A stretch of 64,000 nt of DNA from Deltaproteobacteria bacterium HGW-Deltaproteobacteria-4 (GCA_002841765.1 PHAV01000005.1:62001-126000); one strand, 5' to 3'. Positions 42,615 to 50,810 are shown, counted from the stretch's first letter. Program-made: numbers and translations. The notes: generated by a model not told the origin, from the sequence alone.

Positions 42615-44300
42615 ATGCAGACCTTTAAGAAAGAAGAAGCAGACTACCTGATGAGTTACCGCAACATCATGGATTCGGTTGCTGACGGCGTTTTCACGGT
42701 AGACAAGAATATGATCATAACGACCTATAACCGGGCGGCAGAAGAAATGACGGGTTATTCCCGTGAAGAAGCTATCGGCCGGCCCTGCCATGAGATTTTT
42801 CGTACGGATGTCTGTATGGACAGTTGCCCGCTCAAGGAAGCTCTGAAGAAGAATAAGTCGGTTGTAAGTAGGGAAGTTCATATTCTTGACAAACATGGGG
42901 CCAGCACCCCGATCTCAGTCAGTGCATCGGTGCTGCAGGACTCGGAGGGAAATATCGTCGGTGGAGTTGAAACTATCCGAAATTTAAAGGAATTTTCTAC
43001 AATTCTTGACAGCGTAGCGGATGGCGTTTTCACCGTAGATGACAAAATGATTATATTGTCTTTCAATCGGGCTGCTGAAGAGTTGACCGGCTATTCTCAT
43101 GATGAAGCCATCGGAAGGCATTGTTATGAGGTCTTTCGCTCGGATGCCTGTACTCATGGCTGCCCTGTCAAGGAGGCCGTAGAAACCGGATTGCCGGTTG
43201 TGAATCGGGAATTTGAAATTACGGACCGGAAAAATAATAAAAAGCCGATTTCTGTGAGTGCGTCCGTTTTGCTGGACAGTTCAGGGAGACCGCGGGGGGG
43301 GGTTGAAACGATCCGGGATCTCTCATTCATCCACATTCTCAAAAATGAATTGCATGATAAATACACTTTTCAAAATCTTATCAGCCGCAACCACTCGATG
43401 CGGCGCCTATTTGATGTCATGGCTGATATCGCTGCGAGCGAGGCAACCGTATTCCTTCACGGCGAAAGCGGCACCGGCAAGGAACTTTTTGCCAGAGCAA
43501 TCCATGACTTAAGTCCCCGTAAAAACGGTCCGCTGGTGATTGTCAACTGCGGTGCCTTGCCGGAAACCCTTCTTGAGGCCGAAATATTCGGGGTTAGAAA
43601 GGGAGCTTATACCGGCGCGGGTGAAAACAGGCCGGGTCGGCTTGAATTGTGTAACGGCGGAACGTTTTTCCTCGACGAAATTGGTGATCTGCCGCTGCAG
43701 TTGCAGGTGAAGCTGTTGAGAGTTCTGGAAAACAAGGAGTACCAACCGTTGGGTGCAAAAAATCCGTTGAAGGCGGATGTCCGTTTCATCACCGCCACGC
43801 ACAGAAATCTTGCACAGATGGTTGAAGAGGGTACTTTCCGTCGAGATCTTTATTTCAGAATAAATATTGTAGAGTTAAATATCCCACCGCTCCGTGAGCG
43901 GAGGGAAGATATCCCCCTTTTGATAGAGATCGCACTGAAAAAATTCAATTTGTCATATGGAAGAAGAGTTCTAAGAATTTCACCCGAAGTTCTCAAGATC
44001 CTGCTTGCCCATGATTTCCCCGGAAATGTTCGGGAATTGTTGAATTTGATCGAACAAGCGGTTATTCTCTGCAAGGGAAGCGAGATCGGGATTGATCTTC
44101 TGCCAAAAGGTTTTCTCCTTAAGGCTAACGACAAAGAGAAGCTGCCCCGGCAACGTTCCAGTAAAACTCCAGACGTTAACGTTCTTAGCGAAGTCATTTC
44201 CCGACATAAGGGCAACCGGACAGGAGCGGCCCAGGAACTTGGTGTCAACCGGTCAACATTGTGGCGATGGGTTAAAACCACCGGCATTACGGATTTTTAG
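42615..44300 (+). CDS. Sigma-54-dependent activator with two cysteine-bearing PAS domains
   Basis: The 561 residues hold two tandem PAS domains (about 14-125 and 126-238), an AAA+ domain (about 258-485) and a Fis-type helix-turn-helix (about 518-556, GAAQELGVNRSTLWRWV). Walker A is GESGTGKE at 283-290, and the sigma-54-contacting loop is GAYTGA at 330-335, an accepted variant of GAFTGA. Each PAS has C-x8-C-x3-C (Cys58/67/71 and Cys170/179/183) in equivalent positions, suggesting a redox, metal or cluster-sensing site. There is no receiver domain, so it senses directly. Two -24/-12 promoters and repeated inverted repeats in the region are its likely targets. Confidence 0.9.
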   Translation: MQTFKKEEADYLMSYRNIMDSVADGVFTVDKNMIITTYNRAAEEMTGYSREEAIGRPCHEIFRTDVCMDSCPLKEALKKNKSVVSREVHILDKHGASTPISVSASVLQDSEGNIVGGVETIRNLKEFSTILDSVADGVFTVDDKMIILSFNRAAEELTGYSHDEAIGRHCYEVFRSDACTHGCPVKEAVETGLPVVNREFEITDRKNNKKPISVSASVLLDSSGRPRGGVETIRDLSFIHILKNELHDKYTFQNLISRNHSMRRLFDVMADIAASEATVFLHGESGTGKELFARAIHDLSPRKNGPLVIVNCGALPETLLEAEIFGVRKGAYTGAGENRPGRLELCNGGTFFLDEIGDLPLQLQVKLLRVLENKEYQPLGAKNPLKADVRFITATHRNLAQMVEEGTFRRDLYFRINIVELNIPPLRERREDIPLLIEIALKKFNLSYGRRVLRISPEVLKILLAHDFPGNVRELLNLIEQAVILCKGSEIGIDLLPKGFLLKANDKEKLPRQRSSKTPDVNVLSEVISRHKGNRTGAAQELGVNRSTLWRWVKTTGITDF

Positions 44301-44320
44301 CGATTAGTTTAACTCCCCGG

Positions 44321-44328
44321 GTGTTGCA
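44321..44328 (+). promoter_or_regulatory. GTGTTGCA half-site upstream of the TPR gene
   Basis: A single copy of the GTGTTGCA arm lies 51 bases before the TPR gene, just after the activator stop codon. No matching inverted arm and no proper -24/-12 spacing is visible, so the site is suggestive only. Confidence 0.3.
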
Positions 44329-44378
44329 AAAATTTTTCTGGCTCACTTGCCCTGTTTTAACAAGACCATGCTGAGGAA

Positions 44379-45164
44379 ATGGAGTTTACATTGGGAACTT
44401 CTCGAAATGACTTGCGCCAGTTGAGTTCACAAATAGATGTTCTCTTTGATTTGGGAAAAAGAGAGGAGGCTGCAGTGCTATTGGAAAGAGCTATTAGCGC
44501 TTCAGCAGGAGACACAGTCTACAATCTTTTTTTTCTAGGGGAAGCGGCGGGTTACCTGGAAAAGGACCGAAGAAAACAAAAGGATTATTTACTGCAAGCC
44601 TACCAGCTCGAAGAGAATGATCCTTATATAGTCAAAAATTTAGGGGTTTATTATCTTATTAACAAACATGAACGGAAGGCGATCAAGTTATTCGACAAAG
44701 CAATTGAGCTCGACTCTAACGATTTTGAATCATTCCGAAATAAAGGTCTGGCCCTTTCAAATCTAGGCAGAGAGAGAAAAGCCATGGAATGGTTTGCCCG
44801 GGCCATCACCATGAACCCTTCCGACTATGACTCTATACGACAAACCGGGATTTCCCATTCTAAGCTGGGAAAAGATATGGAAGCAATCGAGTGGTTCAAG
44901 AAGGCGCTGCAGGTAAATGAGAATGATTATGATTCCATGAGGCAGATGGGCATATCTCTTGCCATGCTTGGAAAATATGACGCTTCGGTCGAACTTCTCA
45001 AGTTGGCACTATCTGTCAATCCTAACGATTTTGAAAGTAAAAGAAATCTCCATCTTGTCTTAAGAAAAATGTCCGGCGAAGGGGAAACTTTCTTCTCCAG
45101 AATGCTGAACTATTTCGGCAGAAAACTTGCCTTGGCTTGGAAGTATTTGATTAATAAACTATAA
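44379..45164 (+). CDS. TPR-repeat protein
   Basis: The 261-residue protein has four to five TPR units of 34 residues (about 83-225). Four of them open with a variant D-[YF]-[DE]-S (DFESFRNKGLALSNLG, DYDSIRQTGISHSKLG, DYDSMRQMGISLAMLG, DFESKRN). The N-terminal segment (about 18-40, QIDVLFDLGKREEAAVLLERA) resembles residues 37-56 of the 95-residue MKAK-leader protein encoded convergently. The C-terminal 20 residues are hydrophobic and basic (YFGRKLALAWKYLINKL), possibly an amphipathic membrane contact. No signal peptide, so cytoplasmic. The ATG at 44379 has a closely spaced GAGG; a TTG twelve bases later with GGAG is an alternative. Probably a scaffold within the peptide system (inference). Confidence 0.75.
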   Translation: MEFTLGTSRNDLRQLSSQIDVLFDLGKREEAAVLLERAISASAGDTVYNLFFLGEAAGYLEKDRRKQKDYLLQAYQLEENDPYIVKNLGVYYLINKHERKAIKLFDKAIELDSNDFESFRNKGLALSNLGRERKAMEWFARAITMNPSDYDSIRQTGISHSKLGKDMEAIEWFKKALQVNENDYDSMRQMGISLAMLGKYDASVELLKLALSVNPNDFESKRNLHLVLRKMSGEGETFFSRMLNYFGRKLALAWKYLINKL

Positions 45165-45207
45165 ATATTTGTGCCGCAGGGTCATGATCGGACTTTTGTC
45201 CTTTGGC

Positions 45208-45495
45208 CTAATTTTCAAGTGTTAGCTTTAAAAAAGTCGTATCAGTAAGTTTATCAACAGCGGCTGGATGATCTTTTTTGTTCTCAGTCGCCAGGATCTT
45301 GTCGAGATTCTGGCTAATATCTGCCAAAGTGTTTCGTAGAAGTCTTCTCGCCTCATCAGGATTTCCCGAATCAAACAGATCATTGATAATACCCATTCTT
45401 GAATTGTCTCCGGGTAATTTCATCAAATCTTTACTTTTCGTTGAAAAAGAGAGGGAGATGCTTTCCAGTCCAGTGTAATTACTTTTAGCTTTCAT
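45208..45495 (-). CDS. 95-residue soluble protein with MKAKSNY leader
   Basis: The ATG at 45495 follows AAGGGGG and overlaps the stop of the 51-residue gene as ATGA; an upstream in-frame ATG at 45525 has no ribosome-binding site and would hide the leader. The protein starts MKAKSNYTGLESISLSFSTK, like the membrane peptides, but has no membrane helix. Residues about 30-60 (RMGIINDLFDSGNPDEARRLL) look like half a TPR unit and resemble the N-terminus of the TPR protein at 44379. The shared leader on an otherwise different protein suggests that the first ten residues are a recognition or localisation tag. Confidence 0.65.
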   Translation of the reverse strand: MKAKSNYTGLESISLSFSTKSKDLMKLPGDNSRMGIINDLFDSGNPDEARRLLRNTLADISQNLDKILATENKKDHPAAVDKLTDTTFLKLTLEN

Positions 45496-45647
45496 AAAAC
45501 CCCCTTGACAGCAGCCCAGAGGCAACCGTCAGACAAACTGCTGCAAATCGACCAGATCACAAAAAACTCAATAATGATCAGAATCCCGCTGAGCAAACCT
45601 TGATTCTCAGAACACAATAATACTTTAAAATATTTATGAGTTTTCAT
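45492..45647 (-). CDS. 51-residue membrane peptide without the MKAK leader
   Basis: The ATG at 45647 follows GGAGG at seven bases. The peptide begins MKTHKYFKVLLCSENQGLL, with one hydrophobic helix at about residues 18-37 (GILIIIEFFVIWSIC) and three Cys overall. A W-S-[IV] step near the helix end recalls the WSVT motif of the MKAK peptides. It overlaps the following 95-residue gene by four bases (ATGA), so the two are co-translated. Not previously recognised by me; short, but the ribosome-binding site and coupling support it. Confidence 0.55.
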   Translation of the reverse strand: MKTHKYFKVLLCSENQGLLSGILIIIEFFVIWSICSSLSDGCLWAAVKGVL

Positions 45648-45699
45648 ATCACACCTCCGCTAAGAAGAAGATATCGGGAAAACCCTCAGCAGCAAAAAT

Positions 45700-45858
45700 C
45701 TACATGCTCTTGACGAACTGAACTATCGCATTACCAAAACCCGTAACTGACCATGCGACAAAACCACTGATAAAAACAACAATCCCGGCGAAAATAACAA
45801 TGCTTCCTTTTGCTGTCGTTGTAGCAACCAATCCCGAATAAGAATTTTTTGCTTTCAT
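45700..45858 (-). CDS. MKAK-family membrane peptide on the minus strand (52 residues)
   Basis: The ATG follows AAAGGGG. The peptide starts MKAKNSYSGLVATTTAKG, has one helix at about residues 19-42 with WSVTGFG matching WSVTCLGG of the duplicated plus-strand pair, and ends VKSM. It is the first gene behind a minus-strand -24/-12 promoter and heads a three-gene unit with the 51- and 95-residue genes. Finding the family in two opposed sigma-54 operons flanking one activator is the main evidence for a common regulon. Confidence 0.75.
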   Translation of the reverse strand: MKAKNSYSGLVATTTAKGSIVIFAGIVVFISGFVAWSVTGFGNAIVQFVKSM

Positions 45859-45906
45859 GATATGATCCCCTTTCACGTCTATTTGCCAAGCATTATGCTT
45901 ATATAT

Positions 45907-45922
45907 ATCAAGAATAGTGCCA
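45907..45922 (-). promoter_or_regulatory. Sigma-54 (-24/-12) promoter of the minus-strand peptide operon
   Basis: On the minus strand TGGCACT, four bases, then TTGAT fits TGGCACG-N4-TTGC(A/T) with two mismatches. It lies 49 bases before the peptide start codon, so the transcript would begin near 45896. Repeat arms of the enhancer motif lie 100-200 bases upstream (46024-46108), as at the plus-strand operon. Confidence 0.68.
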
Positions 45923-46023
45923 ACAAAATTTACCACTTGCATAAAATATAAATATAGCAATAACGGATGGTTATGGATTTGAGATAGTGTCAGGGTGATT
46001 AGCGTTGTGTGTTACGCGTATTG

Positions 46024-46037
46024 TGCAACATGCAACA
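46024..46037. promoter_or_regulatory. Direct repeat of the TGCAACA arm
   Basis: Two TGCAACA arms are directly adjacent, about 100-115 bases upstream of the minus-strand sigma-54 promoter. They match the right arm of the inverted repeats at 38196 and 42223 and are probable extra activator contacts. Confidence 0.5.
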
Positions 46038-46083
46038 GTAGGGAGTTTGTACGGTGATTTATCTTTGTTTAACAAGCAATTAC

Positions 46084-46108
46084 GTGTTGTTATCGTTCTT
46101 TGCAACAC
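46084..46108. promoter_or_regulatory. Imperfect inverted repeat GTGTTGTT-N9-TGCAACAC
   Basis: The right arm is perfect and the left arm differs in its last two bases from GTGTTGCA. It lies about 160-185 bases upstream of the minus-strand -24/-12 promoter, almost the same distance as the perfect copy upstream of the plus-strand promoter. Confidence 0.55.
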
Positions 46109-46373
46109 TCCAGTTTCCTTCTGCAACGCGACATGGCATGACCCTCCCCCTCTTAATCCTCTGAGATGCTGCTGCGCCACGTAATTGCCCTTGGTGACAC
46201 TCCAGACCCGTATCGTCGCAGGCCGTCACCAGGAAGCGGGTTGGTGTCGCCTTTGTTACACTTCGGGCCAAGGATGAGAGCTTGAGCCAAATTTTTCGGT
46301 GCGTTTTTGCTGAAAAAAGGTAAACTCTCGTCGTAAAGAATGACCGTCACTCTTCTCTGTCAGGAGGTTTTCC

Positions 46374-49043
46374 GTGGTCTCTGCCGGTCTCGATACCTTG
46401 CGTACCCGCCGCACCCTCTCCATACACAATAATGAGTACGATTACTTCAGCATCAGCGCCGCCGAAGACGCCGGGATTGGTGATCTTCGTCTCCTCCCCC
46501 TTAGCCTGCGCATCCTGCTGGAGAATTTGTTGCGCTGCGAGGATGGCCGCACTGTCACGGTTGAAGATGTTGCCGCCTTTGCGATCTGGCTGGAGCAGCG
46601 CACTTCGGCGCGCGAGATTGCCTTTATGCCGGCGCGCATCCTCATGCAGGACTTTACCGGCGTGCCGGCGATCGTCGATCTCGCGGCACTGCGCGAAGCG
46701 GCGGTCAAAGCCGGCGGCGACGCGCAGCGGGTGAATCCGCGCATCCCCGTCGATCTGGTCATTGATCATTCCGTGACGGTGGAGCGGGCCGGCTGCGACG
46801 ATGCCTTTGCCATCAATGTCCAAGTGGAGATGGAGCGCAACCGCGAGCGCTATACTCTGTTGCGCTGGGCACAGCAATCCTTTGCTAATGTCCGCGTTGT
46901 GCCGCCGGGGACCGGAATCTGCCATCAGGTCAATCTCGAATATCTGGCGAAAGTCGTCTGGAGCCGCGACAGTGACGGCCGGCGACTGGCTTATCCCGAT
47001 ACGGTGGTCGGTACTGACAGTCACACGCCAATGGTCAACGGCCTCGGTGTCCTTGCCTGGGGGGTGGGGGGGATTGAAGCGGAAGCGGCGATGCTTGGCC
47101 GGCCGATGTCGATGCTGTTGCCGGAAGTGGTTGGCGTCAAGTTGTCGGGTGCCCTACAACCGGGGGTGACGGCGACCGATCTCGTCCTTTATATCACCGA
47201 ACTGCTACGCAATTTTGGTGTAGTCGGCAAGTTTGTCGAATTTTTCGGCGTTGGTCTCGACCATCTGCCGATTGCCGACCGGGCGACGATCAGCAATATG
47301 GCGCCGGAGTACGGCGCCACCTGCGGCTATTTCCCCGTCGACCAGGTGACTCTCAATTATCTGCGTTTTACCGGCCGGGATGAAGAAAATATTACCTTGG
47401 TTGAAGCTTACGCCCGGGCGCAGGGGCTGTGGCGTGATGCGGACAGTGTCACCCCCCGCTTTACTGCGACCCTCGAATTCGATCTCGCCAGCGTCGCGCC
47501 GACCCTGGCCGGCCCGAAACGGCCGCAGGATCGTGTCGCCCTTTCGGCCCTGACGGCGGCCTTTGACGCGACCTTGCCGCTCCATGAGCAGGGAAAAGAG
47601 ATGGCGGTTGCCGGGCAGGAACAACCGTTGCGGCAGGGTGATGTCGTCATCGCCGCCATCACTTCCTGCACCAATACCTCCAATCCAGTAGTCATGCTTA
47701 CCGCCGGCCTCCTCGCCCGCAAAGCCCGCGCCCTCGGATTGCAAAGCCAACCCTGGGTCAAGACCTCGCTGGCACCGGGCTCCAAGGTGGTGAGCGCTTA
47801 CCTGCGACAATCCGGCTTGCAGGACGATCTCGATGCTCTCGGGTTTCAAACCGTTGGTTATGGCTGTACCACCTGCATTGGCAACTCTGGTCCCCTGGCC
47901 GAGCCGATTGCTCAGGCCATACAGGAAGGGATGCTGACGGTCAGTGCTGTCCTTTCCGGTAATCGCAACTTTGAGGGACGCATCCATCCGCAGGTAAAGG
48001 CTAACTGGCTCGCTTCTCCGCCGCTGGTTGTGGCCTTTGCCCTCGCCGGCACGGTCCGCATCGATCTGAGCCGCGACCCTCTCGGCGTGAGCCGCTACGG
48101 GACCCTCGTCTATCTCCGTGATCTCTGGCCGGATAGCAGCGAAGTGGCCGCCGAGTTGGCGAAGATCACTCCGCAGATGTTTAGCGACGGATATGCCGGG
48201 GTCTTTAGCGGTGATAACGAGTGGCAGGGGCTACCGGTCACTTCAAGCTCCCTCTTCCCCTGGGATGGCGACTCCACCTATATCCGCCTCCCCCCCTTTG
48301 TCGCTCTGACCGAACCGGCGACGACGATGGCCGGTTTTTCCGGCGCCCGCGTCCTTGCTCTTCTTGGCGACTCGATTACCACCGACCATATCTCCCCGGC
48401 CGGGAATATCCGTCCCGACAGTCCGGCCGGCGTCTATCTGCAGAAGCACTGGGTCAAACCGGCCGATTTCAATTCTTACGGCTCGCGGCGCGGCAATCAT
48501 CAGGTAATGATGCGCGGCACCTTTGCCAATGTCCGTCTCCATAACGAGATGATCAGCGAACGGGAAGGGGGCTTTACCCGCCATCAACCGTCGCAGGAGA
48601 TGATGACCATCTTCGCTGCTGCCGAGCGCTATGCTCTGGAGAAGGTACCGCTGCTGGTGGTTGCCGGCAAGGAGTACGGATCCGGGTCGAGTCGCGACTG
48701 GGCAGCCAAGGGGCCCAAGCTCCTCGGGGTCCGCGCCATCCTCGCCGAGAGTTTTGAACGGATCCACCGCTCCAATCTGGTCGGGATGGGGATCTTCCCG
48801 CTGCAGTTTCTTGACGGTGCCAGCCGCAAAAGTCTCGGCCTTGATGGCAGCGAAGAGATCGACCTCCTCCCTGCCGTGTCGATTGGGCCTCGGCAGAAGT
48901 TGCTATTGCGGATTCATCGCGCTGATGGCGAGACTTTTGAACTGCCGGTCCTCAGTCGCATCGATACCGCCGATGAGGTCGTTTCATTTACGCAGGAGGG
49001 ATTGCTCAACGATGTTCTGCGCCGGCTTTTGGTGGAAGATTAG
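46374..49043 (+). CDS. acnA: Aconitate hydratase A
   Basis: This 889-residue aconitase starts at a GTG with AGGAGG six bases upstream. Visible motifs are DSHTPMVNGLGVLAWGVGGIEAEA (about residue 220), TSCTNTSNP with the first cluster Cys, GYGCTTCIGNSGPL with the other two cluster Cys residues, and the swivel-domain GKEYGSGSSRDWAAKGP. The length fits the AcnA/IRP1 type. It isomerises citrate and isocitrate in the TCA cycle using a 4Fe-4S cluster. It is a separate transcription unit from the peptide region and from serA. Confidence 0.95.
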   Translation: MVSAGLDTLRTRRTLSIHNNEYDYFSISAAEDAGIGDLRLLPLSLRILLENLLRCEDGRTVTVEDVAAFAIWLEQRTSAREIAFMPARILMQDFTGVPAIVDLAALREAAVKAGGDAQRVNPRIPVDLVIDHSVTVERAGCDDAFAINVQVEMERNRERYTLLRWAQQSFANVRVVPPGTGICHQVNLEYLAKVVWSRDSDGRRLAYPDTVVGTDSHTPMVNGLGVLAWGVGGIEAEAAMLGRPMSMLLPEVVGVKLSGALQPGVTATDLVLYITELLRNFGVVGKFVEFFGVGLDHLPIADRATISNMAPEYGATCGYFPVDQVTLNYLRFTGRDEENITLVEAYARAQGLWRDADSVTPRFTATLEFDLASVAPTLAGPKRPQDRVALSALTAAFDATLPLHEQGKEMAVAGQEQPLRQGDVVIAAITSCTNTSNPVVMLTAGLLARKARALGLQSQPWVKTSLAPGSKVVSAYLRQSGLQDDLDALGFQTVGYGCTTCIGNSGPLAEPIAQAIQEGMLTVSAVLSGNRNFEGRIHPQVKANWLASPPLVVAFALAGTVRIDLSRDPLGVSRYGTLVYLRDLWPDSSEVAAELAKITPQMFSDGYAGVFSGDNEWQGLPVTSSSLFPWDGDSTYIRLPPFVALTEPATTMAGFSGARVLALLGDSITTDHISPAGNIRPDSPAGVYLQKHWVKPADFNSYGSRRGNHQVMMRGTFANVRLHNEMISEREGGFTRHQPSQEMMTIFAAAERYALEKVPLLVVAGKEYGSGSSRDWAAKGPKLLGVRAILAESFERIHRSNLVGMGIFPLQFLDGASRKSLGLDGSEEIDLLPAVSIGPRQKLLLRIHRADGETFELPVLSRIDTADEVVSFTQEGLLNDVLRRLLVED

Positions 49044-49073
49044 CGGGTTGCGCCGTTTCCGGCAGCATTCAGA

Positions 49074-49102
49074 TTGACATGGCGGGGCGAAAGGCGTAGA
49101 TT
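49074..49102 (+). promoter_or_regulatory. Sigma-70 promoter of serA
   Basis: A perfect TTGACA is followed, 17 bases later, by TAGATT. The inferred transcription start is about 55 bases before the serA ATG. This shows serA has its own promoter after acnA. Confidence 0.68.
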
Positions 49103-49164
49103 GCCCCCCTTCTGGCGCCGGTCCTGCCGGTTCATTTTCTCTTTTTATCTTTGCGAGGTCCCAG

Positions 49165-50751
49165 ATGAAGATCCTTGTTACTGACGAAATTTCTCAGGAA
49201 GGGCTGCAGCCTCTGCTTGATGATCCCCGCATGGAGATCGATATCCGCCTCGGCCTGCCGGTGCCTGAACTCCATCAGCTCATCGGTGGATACGAAGCCC
49301 TGATCACCCGTAGCGGCACTCTGGTTAATCCTGCCCTCATCGACCACGGCCGCAAGCTTAAAATCATCGCCCGCGCCGGCGTCGGTATTGACAATGTCGA
49401 TGTTGATTATGCCAGTCAGAAGGGGATCATCGTCGTCAATGCCCCTTATGGCAATGTCAACTCGGCGGCGGAACATACCATGGCCCTCCTTCTCTCCCTT
49501 TGCCGTAATGTGCCGGTGGCCAACACCAGCCTCAAGTCTGGCGAATGGAAGCGTGCCCCCTTTACCGGTTCCGAAGTCAAGGGGAAGACTGTCGGCATCA
49601 TCGGTCTCGGTAAGGTCGGCGGCCGCGTCGCCACCCGCTGCAAGGCTTTTGAAGCTGAAGTCATCGCTTACGATCCTTACATCGCCGAAAAGCGTGGCGA
49701 TGATCTTGGCGTCAAACTCGTCAGCCTCGAAGAGATCGTCCGCTATGCTGATATTATCACCGTCCATACGCCGCTCAATGCGGAAACGCGGGGGATGATC
49801 AATGCTTCCCACTTCCCGAAAATGAAAGACGGCGTTATTATTATCAACTGCGCCCGCGGCGGGATCATCGAAGAAGAAGCGATGCTGGCGGCCCTCGAAT
49901 CCGGCAGGATATGCGGTTCGGCCTTTGACGTCTGGAGCGAAGAACCACCGGCGACCGAGACCCTGAAGAAGCTCATCGGCCATCCGAAAATGATCGTTAC
50001 CCCGCATCTCGGCGCCAATACCTTTGAGGCCCAGAAGAATGTCGCCGTCGATGTCAGCCGCGAGATCGTCAGCTATCTTGACGGCCGGCCGATGGAGAAT
50101 GCCGTCAATATCCCGCGCTTCGATCCGGATCTCCTCGAACATATGAAGCCCTTCCTCGATCTCATCCAGCAGATGGGTCGTTTTCTGGCGCAGTTGGCCC
50201 CGGCCCACGCCGGTAAAGTCACCTTTATCTATAACGGCAAGCTTGCCCGCTACGATTGCGCTCCTCTCACCGTCTGCGGCCTCGCCGCCCTCCTCAATCG
50301 CCGCACCGATCAGGATGTCAACATGGTCAATGCCCGCCTTGTTGCTGAAACGATGGGGATTGTCGTCGAGGAGGTGCGGAATACGGAATCGGAATCGTTC
50401 TCGAATTTGATTACCCTGGTCATGGAGTCGCCGGAAGGGAAGCGGACGATTTCCGGGACGATGTTCGAGGGGATCGCCAAGATTGTTAAACTCCGCGATT
50501 TCCTTACCGACTTCACCCCGGAAGAGCACATGCTGGTCATGCACTATCAGGATCGGCCGGGGATGCTCGGCAAGATCGGCACCATCCTCGGCGAATCGGG
50601 AATCAATATCGGCAATATGAATCTGGGGCGGCGCAAGGAGGAAGGAGAAGCAATGGTGGTCTTCTCTATCGACTCGCCTCTTGACGAAGCGACGGTCAAG
50701 CGGATCGCGACCGAGGTGGGTGCCCGCTTTATCAAGCAGATCGAGATGTAG
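49165..50751 (+). CDS. serA: D-3-phosphoglycerate dehydrogenase
   Basis: The 528-residue protein has the long bacterial SerA layout. The substrate and NAD domains (about 1-315) contain AGVGIDNVDVDYA, VGIIGLGKVGGRVATR and the catalytic HLGANTFEAQ. An ASB intervening domain (about 320-450) and a C-terminal ACT domain (about 455-528, MLVMHYQDRPGMLGKIG) follow; the latter typically binds L-serine for feedback inhibition. It oxidises 3-phosphoglycerate in the first step of serine synthesis. The ATG follows a GAGG and the gene has its own promoter. It converges with trxA. Confidence 0.95.
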   Translation: MKILVTDEISQEGLQPLLDDPRMEIDIRLGLPVPELHQLIGGYEALITRSGTLVNPALIDHGRKLKIIARAGVGIDNVDVDYASQKGIIVVNAPYGNVNSAAEHTMALLLSLCRNVPVANTSLKSGEWKRAPFTGSEVKGKTVGIIGLGKVGGRVATRCKAFEAEVIAYDPYIAEKRGDDLGVKLVSLEEIVRYADIITVHTPLNAETRGMINASHFPKMKDGVIIINCARGGIIEEEAMLAALESGRICGSAFDVWSEEPPATETLKKLIGHPKMIVTPHLGANTFEAQKNVAVDVSREIVSYLDGRPMENAVNIPRFDPDLLEHMKPFLDLIQQMGRFLAQLAPAHAGKVTFIYNGKLARYDCAPLTVCGLAALLNRRTDQDVNMVNARLVAETMGIVVEEVRNTESESFSNLITLVMESPEGKRTISGTMFEGIAKIVKLRDFLTDFTPEEHMLVMHYQDRPGMLGKIGTILGESGINIGNMNLGRRKEEGEAMVVFSIDSPLDEATVKRIATEVGARFIKQIEM

Positions 50752-50757
50752 TTGGTG

Positions 50758-50789
50758 AATAAAAAAAGGGGAGCCGGTCGGCTCCCCTT
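50758..50789 (-). terminator. Rho-independent terminator of trxA
   Basis: AAGGGGAGCC pairs with GGCTCCCCTT around a four-base loop. On the minus strand it is followed by a run of seven T residues; on the plus strand the T-run is poor, so it serves trxA mainly and serA perhaps partly. Confidence 0.8.
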
Positions 50790-50810
50790 GGTTTGTGACC
50801 TGGTGATTTT

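Larger units (their letters stand above)
45859..46373. other. 515-base regulatory gap between the peptide operon and acnA
   Basis: No gene is evident. It holds the minus-strand -24/-12 promoter (45907-45922) and the repeat arms at 46024-46108. The part next to acnA (46110-46373) returns to higher GC and ends with AGGAGG before the acnA GTG. A sigma-70 promoter for acnA is expected here, but I could not place one with confidence. Confidence 0.55.

Noticed and set aside
44349-44362. TGGC...TTGC sequence upstream of the TPR gene as a sigma-54 promoter
   Set aside because: GG and GC are only seven bases apart instead of ten.
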